From positions 7,930,001-7,994,000 of the forward strand of contig NC_056538.1 of assembly GCF_910596095.1 (NCBI RefSeq): a DNA stretch of 64,000 bases, written 5' to 3'. Below are positions 1 through 13,400 of the stretch, in pieces; the stretch's first letter is position 1; each line of letters opens with the position of its first letter. The DNA comes from Thunnus maccoyii (lineage: Eukaryota; Chordata; Actinopteri; Scombriformes; Scombridae). The notes beneath the pieces were generated by a model. The model made no database searches. It worked only from the letters and a program-made list of their open reading frames with translations, and had not been told where the DNA came from. The position numbers and the translations under genes were made by a program.

Positions 1-451
1 CCTATAATCCAGAAAGGACTGTGTGGAGCACAAACAGAGAGTATGGGCATCCATTCAGCACCATGGCCACAATCTGTTGAAAATCCTCATCCATTCTTTC
101 AGTAGTTTGTTTAACACCAACCATGTCCCCTGTAAGACTTAACAGATAATGTAGTACAAAGCAGGGCACATGCAGATGCTGTTGTTTAGCAAACCTTGTA
201 CACTGACTTAGGGCAGTAGTTAAATTGTTACCTGGATCTATGTTTGAGGTACCCTTTCATAAATTGAAATTATTTTGCTTGAATTGTCCCAACATCAGTT
301 ATGTTTGATGTGAACTAATGAGATTGCTTTAAACAGGATATTCCCAAGAAAACGTATTCATCCCCTACTACACTGGATAAATATCACTACATGTCTTCCA
401 TTGACCCCATGAGAACATACAAACACTACCGTTCACCCACAACAGACTCAC
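1..451. other. left edge, no gene part recognised
   Basis: This stretch lies downstream (in gene sense) of the last visible exon of the TCAF-like gene. I see no further exon matching the rest of that family, so it is probably intron. No open frame of note or recognisable repeat was found. Confidence 0.4.
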
Positions 452-3400
452 CAGATTTATAATATGGTGCAGGTACAGCCATTTGCACTATGACCTCTAC
501 CCCCTCCACCTGGGTTTTGGGTGGGGCCACCAGGTAGATGAGTCCCCCCCACAGGTTCCACACCTGCATCATCTCTGTGGTAACAGGAAATCGCTCATGA
601 ACACAGGGTGCTCTCTTCAACTCTGCAGCGTTGAGATAGTCTGTTTGACAACCTATCTGGATCTGAAGAAAAGATGAAATATGTTATATAAGTACAGTTT
701 GCACTAGAAATAAAAGGATTCAAGGCTGCAAAGATGGATAGATGGATATGGCAACAACTGCAACAAACTGCATCCAAGGACTGAATGACCTGAGAGGACT
801 GAATGACTTGTACTATCTCCCACAAAGTAGTTTCCTCCTCTTAATTTTGGGATAATTTATCTCTGGGGGGAATGGACACCTGGGCATTAAAGAATGGGCA
901 GATGGGGACTTAGAACCAAAGCAGCTTCCCAGATGTTTTGGTGATATTACGCTCCTTAGGGGACTGCAGTGAACAAACAAGGCCAGGACTGGGTAGGAGA
1001 AGGTGATGGGGACAGATGTTGACAGTGGTGCCTGCTCCACAACATGTAGGGGGCGCAGCCTATTGCAGCCACATGGAGTGAGGCTGGGCTATATATTGGA
1101 GGTGGGGCATGCTGCCACTGCAGGGTTTGGGCTGGACTAGGAAAGATGTTAGTGGCAGAGCCAAGCAGCTGCTGGGGGCAGGTGCCTTCTACCTCTGCAG
1201 GGTGTAGGGCTGGACCTCCACTGAGGGCAGGGACATAACATATACATACATATATACATATAAACCCACTAAGAAACACATTGAAATGAATAATTATTTG
1301 ATTTTTGTACAGTACCTTCCATTCCTTGTTGACAATCACTGCTGGTATGGATATGTAGGTCTTCATACCAGGAGAGAGGTAGAGACCTGTACTGATCCAC
1401 TCCTCCCCTCCTGGCAGACACACACATGCAACACAGCAAAGGTTATACTCATTGATATTAAGACATTTAAAATCTACAAGACATATTTCCCTTTCTCCTT
1501 CTTAACGATGTCTGACGATTAATTCAATGTAATAGCACAAGCATTACTGCAACATATTAAACTTGTGCATTGTTTTCAAAGTGTGCACATACTGTATATA
1601 GGTTGAATAAAAAACAGTTCACATATTTGTTTATGATAATGAGGTCTGACCTGCTGTGTTAGCATTGATTTTGATCCTGTGGTTATAAACAACTGGCATC
1701 AACGGGTTATGCTTGATGAGGTAAGGCAGGAGGTCATCAGGATCTGGGCAAACCTTATATACCTCTGCCCCCACGCTGAGGAGTAGGTGGTCTTTGGGAC
1801 TCTTCACAGGGCAGCTATCACACACCTTGAAAGAAAACAACTAGTGAATATCATAAAAGAGGTTGCTCTAACAATTGGATGAGAATAATAATCATATACA
1901 ATGGCTATGGTGTACAATATGCTTTGGCACATCTCTGTATCACCAAAAGCCACCAAAGCTTCGTGTTGTTCCACTTGAATATACTGTATAAATTGTTCAT
2001 GTTATTTTGTCTACTCACTTGAGGCATGTCTGAACTCTTTAAGATGTCAGTGAGGGTGGACACCACCTGTTTATAGGAGGAGCAGTCATGAGCCTGCATG
2101 CGCAAGTAGTTGGCACAGTCCTCGCCCAGTTTTTTAAGGCATTTCTCCTCATGCTCGGTAAGTTCCTTCCCCTTGGTTACATGACCAGCAAAGCGGCCCA
2201 GAAGGTGGCGGAAGTGGTAGGTGTCTTTGATGGCCTGGCTGGGCACAGGGGCCTTGTAGCAACCTCCTCCAATTGTTGTCCCCAACAGGCTCAAGCCCAT
2301 TTTGTTCAGGATCTTGTTCCCTGAAAGTACAACCAGTATTTTTTGGTTTCAATCCCCAGAAAGCCCAAATTTGGTTGTGATATTCAGATAATTTTAGGTT
2401 TAAATTTATGCAGGTCAGTTTATTATTTAAAAAGCAGTAATCTTTTAATAACCAATTTGTTTATGTTCTTTTGCCTCTCTGTGACATCACACCACCTCTT
2501 CTGCATTAGGATATTTTCATTTTGTATGTTTGCATTTCTTATTGTTCCCCACCTGCCCTCATGATGCCCTCAGTGTTCTCCTCTGCTTGCCTGACTCCCT
2601 CATCCGCTGCAGTTCATATGATTAATTACCCTCCATTGTGTGCTTGCTGTATATGTACACCACCCGCCTATATATACTGTGCATTCCCTCTGTGCATTCA
2701 CCTTTACCAGAATGTATTGTCTGCCCTATCTTCTTGCCTTCCTGCTGGTTGTCAACCCCTAATGTTTTATTTTCAGTTTAGCTATGCATCTTCATGTCTG
2801 CTTTTTGGGATTCTACCGCAGCTCAGCCCTTAGAGAAAGCTCTGGCCCAAATGACACCTGTCAGCCCCATCTAACCCGATGTACTGGAGGTGACAAGTTC
2901 TGCTTTGGACTGGTTCCACTTCAACCTCAACAGTGCAGTTCCTGGTTCCTGTGCCTCATATCGCTATGCCCATTCTTCAGACCCCTATACTTTACCTACA
3001 AATTCTAGCAGTCATTCCAAGCAGCATGTGACATAGGCTTCTTGCGGTTGGTCACTGAGCCAGCAATACCTATGATGAGTCAGTCAGAAAGCTTCTCTGA
3101 GCTCTGGTGAGCATAATTTGTGGGCCTTTGGCATGACATACTCCATTGTTCTCATAAACAGCCTGAACCCAAAAAACTCATATCACCTGGGTCACTAGTT
3201 CCCCAAGCCTTTTGCATACCAATCTCCCATTTTTCTACTGTTGCCCAATGCTCCAAACCTGATCCAACCTCCCCTTCACCCCAGTGCTCATACGCTCCTG
3301 CTGTCACAAACAAGACTTCTCTGCCACTGGGCCACTGTTTACATTCAGCCACCAGCTTAACTTGAAGTTGGTAAAAGTAGCAAATTTCCATGTTATACGG

Positions 3401-5554
3401 GATTATTGTGGCTGTTTGCTGCTGTGGGCTATTGGAACCCCTGGACCCAAGTAAGTCATATTTTCTGGGCCAGGACTGCCCAGTTCCCCAAGGGGCCCAC
3501 TCTACAGTTTCTGTACAATTGCCTAGTGCTCCTGCCTCCCTGCTGCTCAGCACTTTGGCTTCACTTCAAATAATGTTTCCATTCCAACAGCCAGTTTTGC
3601 TTGAAGTTATCCAACCAGCAACTGCTGATACTGGTGTATCCCTATGTAATGATTCTGTAGTTTCCTGAGTGTTCCTGAACCTGAATGTATGTATTTGCCA
3701 GTGTGTATGTAGTAGTTTTGAGTTGTGCCTGATATGTGGAATCACCTAGTACATTATCACACCAACATGCACATTTAGAGAGTCAGCAAGCATCATGTTA
3801 TATTATCATGGGATGAACTGGGCAGTATATAATCAAACTCTTGTGGTGCATTATCATACCTGAGAAATCTGTCAATGGATTCTGCCCATGGTGTGTCTGA
3901 GCCCAGTACCAGGCATGCCCACCAATCAGCAGGCCTCCCCCCTCTGCCACAAAGTCTTGGATTTCCTCCACATGTTGGTCACTGTATGCTGTACACACAA
4001 ATACACTTAGGTCTTTCCTGAAGTTTGTCTTCTCACACTTTAACCCTGATTTTCTGAGAATGTTGAGGGCATGATCCGGCACTACACCAACAACCCCCTG
4101 TCGACCTTCATCCAACCAATGAATGACATTGTTCCAAAAAGGTGCCAGCGTCTGTGATAAAGGGAATTATTGCAAGATAGGCAGTAGTTTATCAACAACA
4201 CAAAAAATTTGGCAGATAAGCACAAATCTCATTAATTACCAAACTGCAGATAGTCAAATACTGGTGGCAAGAAGTATATGTAACAAAATACAAAGTAATC
4301 ATATTTGCTGTCTGAGATCATTACTATCTATGACATGATACCTTTTATACCTAGATTATACAACACCCACATGAACAAATTCTCGTAATGTGCTCAATTT
4401 TGACTAAGACAGATTTTTATTCATTTAATGAAATTCTAATTCTAAAACCAATTTTAAATGTAGACTTTACCTCTCGTCCCAGAAATCCTTCATGTGACAC
4501 AACAATGACCCGTCCCTGCCCATAATAGGCTCCTGCCAGGAATGCCCGCCCATCACCTGTTGTCCCAATGGGAAAGGCTAGTGGGCCATGAACCAGAACC
4601 TCAGAAGCTATTGCTCCACCCTGGATGTCAAACTCTGACACCTCCTGGAGTAAGAACTCCAAGTCGTCCTCAAAATCTTTACCAATACTTTATTAGACAA
4701 GAAAGAAAAGGAGATGGAAAGAGCGGTGCCTAATATGAGATACAGTGTATTAGTGTATTAATTATTCATTATAAATAAAAACTAATTTTTATCAATCACA
4801 TTTTTAAAATCTTAAAATCTTTTAAGTACATTAATGCATAATACATATAAAATATGTATTACAATTATTATAATAAATGAAATGAGAGAAGTACAGTATT
4901 TACTCACACTACAGCCATCCAGGAGGATGGGATCTGAGGGTAGACAGGCAGGCACTCTACGTCACCCAAATGCTCAGAGAAGTAGATCCCTGCCACACCA
5001 GACACCTTATTCCCTATGAATTGAAGCAGCGTGTTTTCCTTAGGATGATCTGCAGCCCAGCTCCATGCCTGTCCGGCTATCAGCACTCCTCCTCCAGCTT
5101 TCAGAAACGCCACCAGCTGCTTTGCGTCTGCACCCACGCTGTAGGCATCTGTCACATACACGCCAACCTTGAGATTGTCACTAAAGGCCTCCACAACTTT
5201 GGCTTGGAAGCTGGATCTGCTGAGATTATCAGCAACTCCCTTGACGTTCTTTTGGACCCCCACAGACAGGTTTTCAGATCCATCTCCTCTCAGCCAGTTC
5301 AGAGCGTTCTCTACCAGAGCAGGAAAGGTGGTCAGGTAACCCTCATGACCCAAGACCACAATCCTTCCACGGCCGTACAGAGAGGCAGCCATCAGGACCT
5401 GGCCTCGGCTGTTCATTGCTAAAGGAAAGGCATGGTCTCCGATCAGAACCAGATCACTGGGAACACAGGGACCACAGAAGTCCAGCTCTTTCAAGCCTCT
5501 TGTCAGGGACAAGTAGGCCCCTTCGTGGTGAGTTTGGGGGGGCTTGGTGGTCAT
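452..5554 (-). CDS. TRPM8 channel-associated factor (TCAF/FAM115)-like, 5' part, runs off left edge
   Basis: Seven exons assemble in one frame: 5554-4908, 4687-4471, 4151-3860, 2320-2019, 1825-1651, 1410-1316 and 662-452, giving about 646 residues, with the 3' end outside the window. The start is the ATG at 5554, in good context (ACCATGA). Family members bind TRPM8 and affect its trafficking in mammals; the fish role is unknown. Two copies of the N-terminal module are visible. The first has SDLVLIGDHAFPLAMNS and GGGVLIAGQAWSWA; the second has VHGPLAFPIGTTGDG and GGGLLIGGHAWYWA. The exons at 1410-1316 and 662-452 (WISTGLYLSPG; WNLWGGLIYLVAPP) match the stretch just before the peptidase-M60-like domain. 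That domain's zinc-binding region is not in the window. The acceptor of exon 2 is taken at 4687 because it keeps the frame and has a good pyrimidine tract. Which TCAF paralogue group it belongs to cannot be told. Confidence 0.87.
2321..3859 (-). other. large TCAF intron, C-rich unassigned sequence
   Basis: This 1.5-kb intron separates the second-module exon from the following exon. It is unusually pyrimidine-rich on the plus strand from about 2460 to 3660. No exon, long terminal repeat or transposase was recognised. It may be an old degenerate mobile-element insertion, but nothing here lets me name a family. Confidence 0.35.
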
Positions 5555-7479
5555 GGTAACAATGATCAATTCTCTGAAAGTTGGGTGGAGAGCAGGATGG
5601 CAGAATCTGTCCTTTGGGAATACAAAGAGAGACAGAAATAAAAACAGCTAAAGTACAATTGATGGTTAATGTGTTACACATCTGTAACAATAAAATTATA
5701 ACAACAAAATGTTAATGTGCAGCTCTCCACCTGGTACCACCGAGGCCCAAGAGGAGGTTTTAATTACAACCAAACACTAGAAGAACAAAGTGATTTTCTA
5801 TTTACCTTGAAGTTAAGTTGGCTTTCTGTTTGTATTATTAAACAACAGTATTCCAAAAAGGCAATCCACCAAGGACACTATCTGACAGGAGAGAAGAGGG
5901 AGTATAAAGGAGAGCAAGAGAGGGAATGAGTATTTCAGCGGAAATGACGACCAAGATCAAATATTAGTAGACAGTATGGACAACACCCTCCTGCCAACAC
6001 TCTCTGTGTGTGAACAGCATAATGCTTTACACATGCAGTTTTGGATGGAGATACACCCTGGCTGTGAATGTACAAGAAACTTGCTTATCCAGTTAGCTTA
6101 AGTCAATATTTGTGAAAGTTAAGAACACAGCAAAACATTTGGAATATTAAATAAACCAGTTAGCACATTTGTGTTTTTGTTTCTTAAACAAACTTTTTTT
6201 TTAAAAATCTGTGTTTACACTTTGTGATATATCCTGGTTTGGAAAAGTAACTCTGTTTACAAGTAGCTGCAATCCAGAGAGGAATTAAATATGTACACAA
6301 ATGTGACAGAAACAGGATTAGGAAAACTAAAATTAGGAAAAAATAATTCACAAGATCAGTCAAAATAATCACTGCCAGTAGAGGGCTGTATCCAAAATGT
6401 CAATTTGTATTCATTTGTAATGGCATATATGTAAGTATTATGCGCATTTTTTGCATCTTTTTTTGACATTGCATAGGCAGACTAAATGATTAGTCGATCA
6501 ATCACAAATCAATTAACTGATGATGATTTATGCCTATAGATGAAGTGCATCACAGCCTATTTTATTTTTGTTTAGACCATCACCTCATCTTTAGTGTCTG
6601 TGTTGTCTGATTTTCAAAGACATTTAACACATTAAAAGTGTCAGTTATAAAGGTATAAAAGTGTCATGAAGATATAGCCTATAACAATGTGATATGCAGC
6701 CTCTAAAGCAAATAAACTTGAGTACACTTCTAAAGAAAGCTGGTTTCTCGCACTACCCTGCATCAGTAACAAAACCTAGTCATCCTGTTTTAGGCTACAC
6801 TTTATTAATCTGTTTCTCATCAAAACATTAGACATTAAGTATAATAAAGAGGAAAGGTGATAAACAGGTATATTTCTAATAAGACTGAATCAGTGCGAAG
6901 AGAACCATTTAGCTCAAACCATGTATGAAAGTAGCTAATTTACCATCTATTCCTATTTCCTCCTAGTCTTAGTTTCTTCCTACTTTTTCCTACTTGTCCG
7001 ACTGGCTGGTTGGACAAGCTAATAAGTGACGCACCCGTTTACTGTACTGCGCAACGTTCAAAACCCAAACTCCTTAAAATGTAACACTCGTGTAATTACC
7101 AAAAAAAGACATGAAGAAAACAAACCGAATCTGTGGTCTTCCGTGAGATGACACGCGTCAACAAACCATGTCACAGGATTGTGATGGAAGGCGGACTTGT
7201 GTGTGGTATCCCGGAAAATTTTAAGATAAGAGCGGAACCTAAAGCGGAGCACGTTTCTGTACGAGCGTATTTTTGTGATGGACCATGTGACACGCTTAGA
7301 AAACAATCCCCCCTCTAGTTTGCTGCAGGGCTGCTAACTACTTCAACAACCAGTTTAAAGAAGCTGTGACCAAGAAGTAGCAACTTTGCACAGATAAAGT
7401 ATGTGTTAAGTATCTATTTGTGCATGTGTTCAGTTTCGCTTCATAATTTAATAAGGCGAAACGCTTATAAAGTCACAAC
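5555..7479. promoter_or_regulatory. divergent intergenic region between TCAF-like gene and pnkp
   Basis: The two flanking genes are transcribed away from each other, so both promoters should lie here. No TATA box convinces me. About 7020-7480 is richer in CpG than its surroundings and is the likely pnkp promoter and 5' leader. Around 6478-6560 is a short stretch of alternating ATTAGTCGAT-type sequence resembling the MITE relics in pnkp intron 1. The rest is AT-rich and featureless to me. Confidence 0.4.
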
Positions 7480-10400
7480 ATGGCAGAGAGTAACAGTCTG
7501 GCTGCTCACACGTCGTGCGCGCTGGTCGGCGCCTCTGTCCGGGTCCCTCTGCAGGATGGACGAGCTGTAATTCTGGGCCGGGGGCCGGACACCGGAGTCG
7601 CCGACAAGAAATGCTCCAGACACCAGGGTGAGGACGAGGTTCACAGACACCGTATGTGTGGGTCATTTATATGTCAAATTCACCACGACATAGTTTTAAA
7701 CTGCTCAGTAGTTTTATAATGAATGCGAGGCAAGAAACTTGTGATCATTTGGCTAATAATTTAGTAGTTACTTGTATGAATTTAAGGTTGAAGAACATAA
7801 ATGTCCCCCGCCAGAAAAAACAACCTATGAATGAACTCCATCCACTCCAGAAGTTGCTGAGTTGAAAATAAAAACAATAAATGATCCACTTCTTACACAC
7901 ATCTTGGGAAAGTCAAGTCAAGTCCATTTTATTTGTATAGCCCAATATCACTAATCACAAATTTTCCTCAGGGGTTTTACAATCTGTACAGCAACAGCAT
8001 CCTCTGTCCTTAGACCCTCGATTCAGATAAGGAAAAAATCACTTAAAATCCTTCAACGGGGAAAAAATGGAAGAAACCTCATGAAGAGCAACAGAGGAGT
8101 GATTCCTCTCTCAGGACGAACAGATGTGCAATAGATGTTGTGTGTACAGAATAGAGCAAGAAAGACAGATTATAGAAATGGAACAGGATAACAATATTAT
8201 ATTTATAATATATGAAGAATGATTTGAGTTCCTTATTGCCTTAAATCTTCTTACAGTAGGTTATGAAGGGAGAGAGAAGGATCAAATGACTCCTCTAAAC
8301 CAGAATTTAGAGGAGGTGGAGGTCTACAGCTGAACCAATTAGTCAATCAATCAATTAGTTGATTGACAGAAAATGAATTGGCAACTGTTTTCATTCATTC
8401 AGCCTTTATAGATGGTGGCCTGATGAAAGCAGTTAATTTTCTTTTGTATGGTCACCCTGTGTACACAGGACAATAGAAGCAGAAGCAAAATCAAACATTA
8501 AACCTGAAAAAACTGCAAATAAAAAAGAAGGATAATGTTCAAACGTTTGAGTCAGTTTTCAAGCAAAAATGCAAAATATTAGTTGATTGTGTAAATGTGA
8601 TGATTTGCTGCTTTTCTTTAAATAACACTGTGAATCTTTGGGTTGGACTGTTGGTCGGACAAAACAAGGCATTTGAAGATGTCACCTTTAGGCTCTGGAA
8701 ATTGTAATGGCCTTTTTTTGTTTTCTGACATTCAATCAATGAATCGAGAGAATTATTGTGAGGTTCATCGATAATGAAAATAATTGTTTGTTGCCGTGCA
8801 GTAGACATCATTCTTGTTGCTGTGCATAAAATACTTTCCTCTTGAATAAGAGTATTACCATAATAAAAATGGGTGACAGAATCATTACCGGGAACGCCGT
8901 TGTAGGCCACATTTAATGAATACAGGGCTGCAATTATTTTCATCATTGATTTTTCAAATTGATGAATTATTTTTTCAATAAGTCATCTGGTCTATAAAAC
9001 ATCAGAAAAAAGTGAAAAATGCAGATCAAAATTTAAAGCCTGTTGAAGTTGAAATATGCGAACTGCTTGTTGCGTCCAACCAAAAGTTGAAAGCACAAAG
9101 GTATTCAGTTTACTATGATAGAAGGAAACCAAGTAAACATTCACATTTGAGAAACTGAAGCCAGTGAAATTATGGAGAAAAAAACGACTGAATCGACAAT
9201 CAGTCAGTTATCAATTGATATCAAAATTGTGGATATTTTTGGTCAATTTATTAGTTGAGTTATAATTTCAGCTCTATATGCATATCAAAATGTGTGTTTG
9301 CATGTGTCTGTGAGTATTATATCTACATGGTTCTAATATTCTTTGTGTTTCTTCCAGTGAAAGTGGTCGCTTGCTTTGCAGACAAGGATGCAGTTGTTAC
9401 TCAGGTATGAAAACAAACCGTTAAACCCAGCTCACAGTTTAGAGTTCAGTCTATGTATGAAGTTCACAGTAGACCTGCGAATCTCTCTGGCTAGAAAAAC
9501 ACAGCTGGTGGCCACACCTCACAAAACACAACAGAGAGTTAATATTTGACAACACAATCAAAAACATCAGTTATGTTATTGTGTCTGAAAGAGTGACGGC
9601 AGCACACCTTTCACTGTGTTATCTCACATCCGTTAAGTTCTAATTGTATAAAGGCTGCGGTCCAATGTCTGTACATGTGTTGTTTTCCTCCACAGCTAGG
9701 TCCCAATCCCAGTTTCCTTGATGGTGAGAAGCTGGGCCGTGGTCAGTCTGGTAAACTCGCCCATGGGGGCACCCTCTACCTGGTTAACCAGAACCACCCA
9801 TTAAAACTGCACTACTCCCTGAGCTCAAATGGAACAGCCTCCAGCCCAGCACAGAGAGGGCTGAAAGCCACAGATAAGACAAAAGGACGAAGGAACGGCA
9901 AAGAAAAAGAGGGGCAGTGGAGTCCCACGCCTAAACGCAGTATAAAGGATTTCTTTTCAGCCTCCCCCAAGAAGGTAGCACATTTGGCACTGTTAGGTTA
10001 TTATTTCATAAAATAGTTTGTGCATCATATTTGCTTGCTTTACAACAAAGATAAAGTTTAAAAAGAAAAATTTAAGTCAAACAACTCAGAAACTGTAATA
10101 TTAAAACATTTTCACTTCTGTGTAGCCGTCTAAGAGGCCACTGAGCCCAGACAGGGGGCACCATGACGTGAAGCGCCAAAGAAGAGATGAGGAGGACTTA
10201 GGTGGATGGATGAAGGAAGAGGAGGAGGATGAGGAGGAGAGACTGGCAGAGGAAAAGCTCAAGCAGCTGCAGAAGTTGGCAGAGAAGTCCATGACACAGA
10301 GCACCCAGCCTTCATCTTCTTCATTGTCTTCAAAGGCCTGTGTAAAAAGTAGCTGGCAGCAGTTTGGCAACCTGATGCTTTATACTGCTGCTGGTGTCAA

Positions 10401-13400
10401 AGCCAGCGACAAGGTGGGAACTGTTTCAATATAATATAATTTTGCAAATTACTCTTTTGAAATGAAAATATCAGGTTAAATTGAATTCAAATTAAGCCTC
10501 AATCAAAATCTGTTTAATTGCATGAATAGTAAAAGCTGCAATTGTCAGTAGTTCATGTTTAAAAGCAGTACCTCTGACCCCAGGGTGAAGGTCTCAAGCT
10601 CCATCCTGTTTTCCCCAAATGTGGATCTGCAAGAGTATATCAACAAGATCAGACATCATTTTTCATCATCATTCTCATTGCAGCTTTTTAATTGCGATCA
10701 TTTGCTGCTTTTCTCTGTTTTATAATATTGTGAACAGAAGATCTTTGGGTTTTGGACTTTTGGTCGGACAAAACAAGGCATCAAAATACAAAAAGTCTTT
10801 TCTAAATCTATCTAAATCCAAGTATCCAAAATGTCTTTAGATACAAAGCAATTAATTGATAATTCAAGAAAATAGTAGATTCATCTATAATGAAAGTAAT
10901 TGTTAGTTGCAGCCTTCATTTCTGCTTTTGGTGGGGGATCATCTCATGTCACAGGAAGTGAAAAATCAAAACCAATTGTCTGCTTAATGGCAGTGAGTCA
11001 GTGCCTCTCCTACAGTATAGAAAGCTTATCTGACCAGTGTTAGATCAGTTTCCACTCTTATTAACGTGGTTTATTTTCATATAAATACAAAAATGCTGTT
11101 TTGGGCTTTAGTGACATCACACTCATTACATGATTTGAGGGTGAAGTTCAAAGTGTTTCAAACAATGATCTCTGCCATTTAGAGACATGAAAGTTGTCTT
11201 GTGTCTGGTGACATCATGCATCTAATGTTTAAATGTATGAACACTTCCTCTTCCCTTTGTCCTCTCCAGATTGCTGGCTTTGACATAGATGGCTGCATCA
11301 TCACCACCAAGTCTGGCAAAGTCTTTCCAACTGCACCAGATGACTGGAAGTATGTCTGCACTCCTGAATGTCCCCTTTTAAAATGTTTGTCATAGTTCAG
11401 AAATGTGATAAATGACTAGTCTTTCTCCTTTTCAGGTGGCTTGTAGATATTATATGCCATGTCTAAATGTTTTTCTTGTCCTTGTGTCTGTTTAATTAAC
11501 AGGATTCTGTACCCTGAGATTCAGCCCAGGCTGGCCAGCTTGCTCAAGAAAGGATACAAGGTGGGGAGGAGTAAAACACAACAGTTGCTTAAGATATTTA
11601 GTGAACTTTGCAAGCGTAAAGCATGTGGAATGTTGAATTTTAGATGTTGTGGTTGTGTTTGTCACTTGATTTCTTATTCTACCCTTGTTCTCTTCCTGTA
11701 GGTGGTGTTCTTCACCAACCAGATGGGGATTGCTAGAGGAAAACTGAGACCTGAAGTTTTCAAGTCTAAAGTGGAGGACGTCCTCACCACGCTGCAGCTA
11801 CCTGTGCAGGTGGGTCACGTTGTAGGTTGACTTTAACATCTCACCTAATGATTGTACATGAAACTGATGTTTGTCTGTGTCTCAGGTGTTTGTAGCTGCT
11901 GGTCCTGGTATCTACAGGAAACCGGTGATGGGAATGTGGAATCACTTGTGTGAGAAGGTAACTGTCAGCAGAGATGCTTGGACACTAAGGCTGAACAATT
12001 AATCGAAAGTTTATCGAAATAGCAACATGGCCTACCGCAATTTTCAAATCGCAGCAGGTGCAATATTTGTTAAAGGCTAAATGTGTGTTAAAACACCATT
12101 TTAGATTAAATATTGTCGTGCGGGCTGATGACCTGGCCTACACATCATATTCTACATAATAAAAAAACATCTTTGTTTGGTACAGATCCCTGCAAAAATC
12201 ACACCATAATCATTTTAATATGTTTTTCAATCAAAATGAGAATAATGATGTAAAAATGATCATTCCCTCTAATATCGCAAATCATAAAATAATCACTATT
12301 AGATATTTTTTCAAAATCGTTCAGCCCTATTGGACACACACATACACACACACACACATATCATTTAAAAGCCACACCTCTTATGCAGTATTTGCACTGA
12401 GACAAAGCACAAATTACACTCATTGTTATCAATCATGGGAGCCGCCCTTTTATAATTTCTGACAACATTGTTTGTGGTCTTTCCATGTTTGAGAATAAAC
12501 ACTTTGTTTCTGTGTGTTTCCTGCTCAGGCTAATGATGGTGTTCCTGTTAACAAGACACAGAGTCTTTATGTGGGAGGTGAGTGAGCTTGGATATGAAGT
12601 GATGTGTCCTCAGTTATCTTCTCTGATATCACACAGACGCTTACATACGTACACATGTGTTCACCTACATTTTAAAAAAAACTTTTAGTTCAATACTTGT
12701 GCAATCCTTTTTGCCTAAACTCAAAAACGAACCCAAATCTTAAACCTGATCAGTACATAACACCTAACCCCTGGCCCAGAGATAACCCAGATCAAATCTC
12801 CAAGACCAAGAAAAATAACATTTTTTTGCAAACTTTAATATCTCTGTAAGAACATTTGATCCCCAGAAAGACAGAAGTACAAGAGCAGACACAAACATAG
12901 ACATACAGCTGCTGACTTAACCTCTGTGCACAGATGCTGCAGGAAGGCCAGAGAACTGGGCTCCAGGGAAGAAGAAGAAGGATTTCTCCTGCAGTGACAG
13001 ACTGGTAAGACATACTCTAGCTTTGTTTTATTGTTTTTACCTCCCAGTGCTTCTCCTCCTCCCCCTGCGTTGACTTGCTTGGTGTGCTAATTTGTTATTG
13101 TGTTATTATGTGTCATTCTAAATGTCATTAAGTAAGACTTAAACTTAAAGCACACAACTGATATCATCTGTCTGTAGTTTGCTCTGAACATCGGGTTGCA
13201 GTTCCACACTCCAGAGGAGTACTTCTTGGGCTGGAAGAGCGCCCCCTACAGCTTACCTGAATTTGACCCTGTAAGTAGAAATGCAACAGATACTCGCTGT
13301 GTGCTGTAACCTTGAAAGCAGTCTGTTTTTTTTCCTATAGTGTATGAGAATTCATGTATAGATTAGGTGTGTGTCTGTATTTTTTGTAAATGTTTTTCTT

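Noticed and set aside
2460-3700. Possible retroelement in the TCAF intron
   Set aside because: Only base composition is unusual; no terminal repeats, tail or recognisable coding segment.
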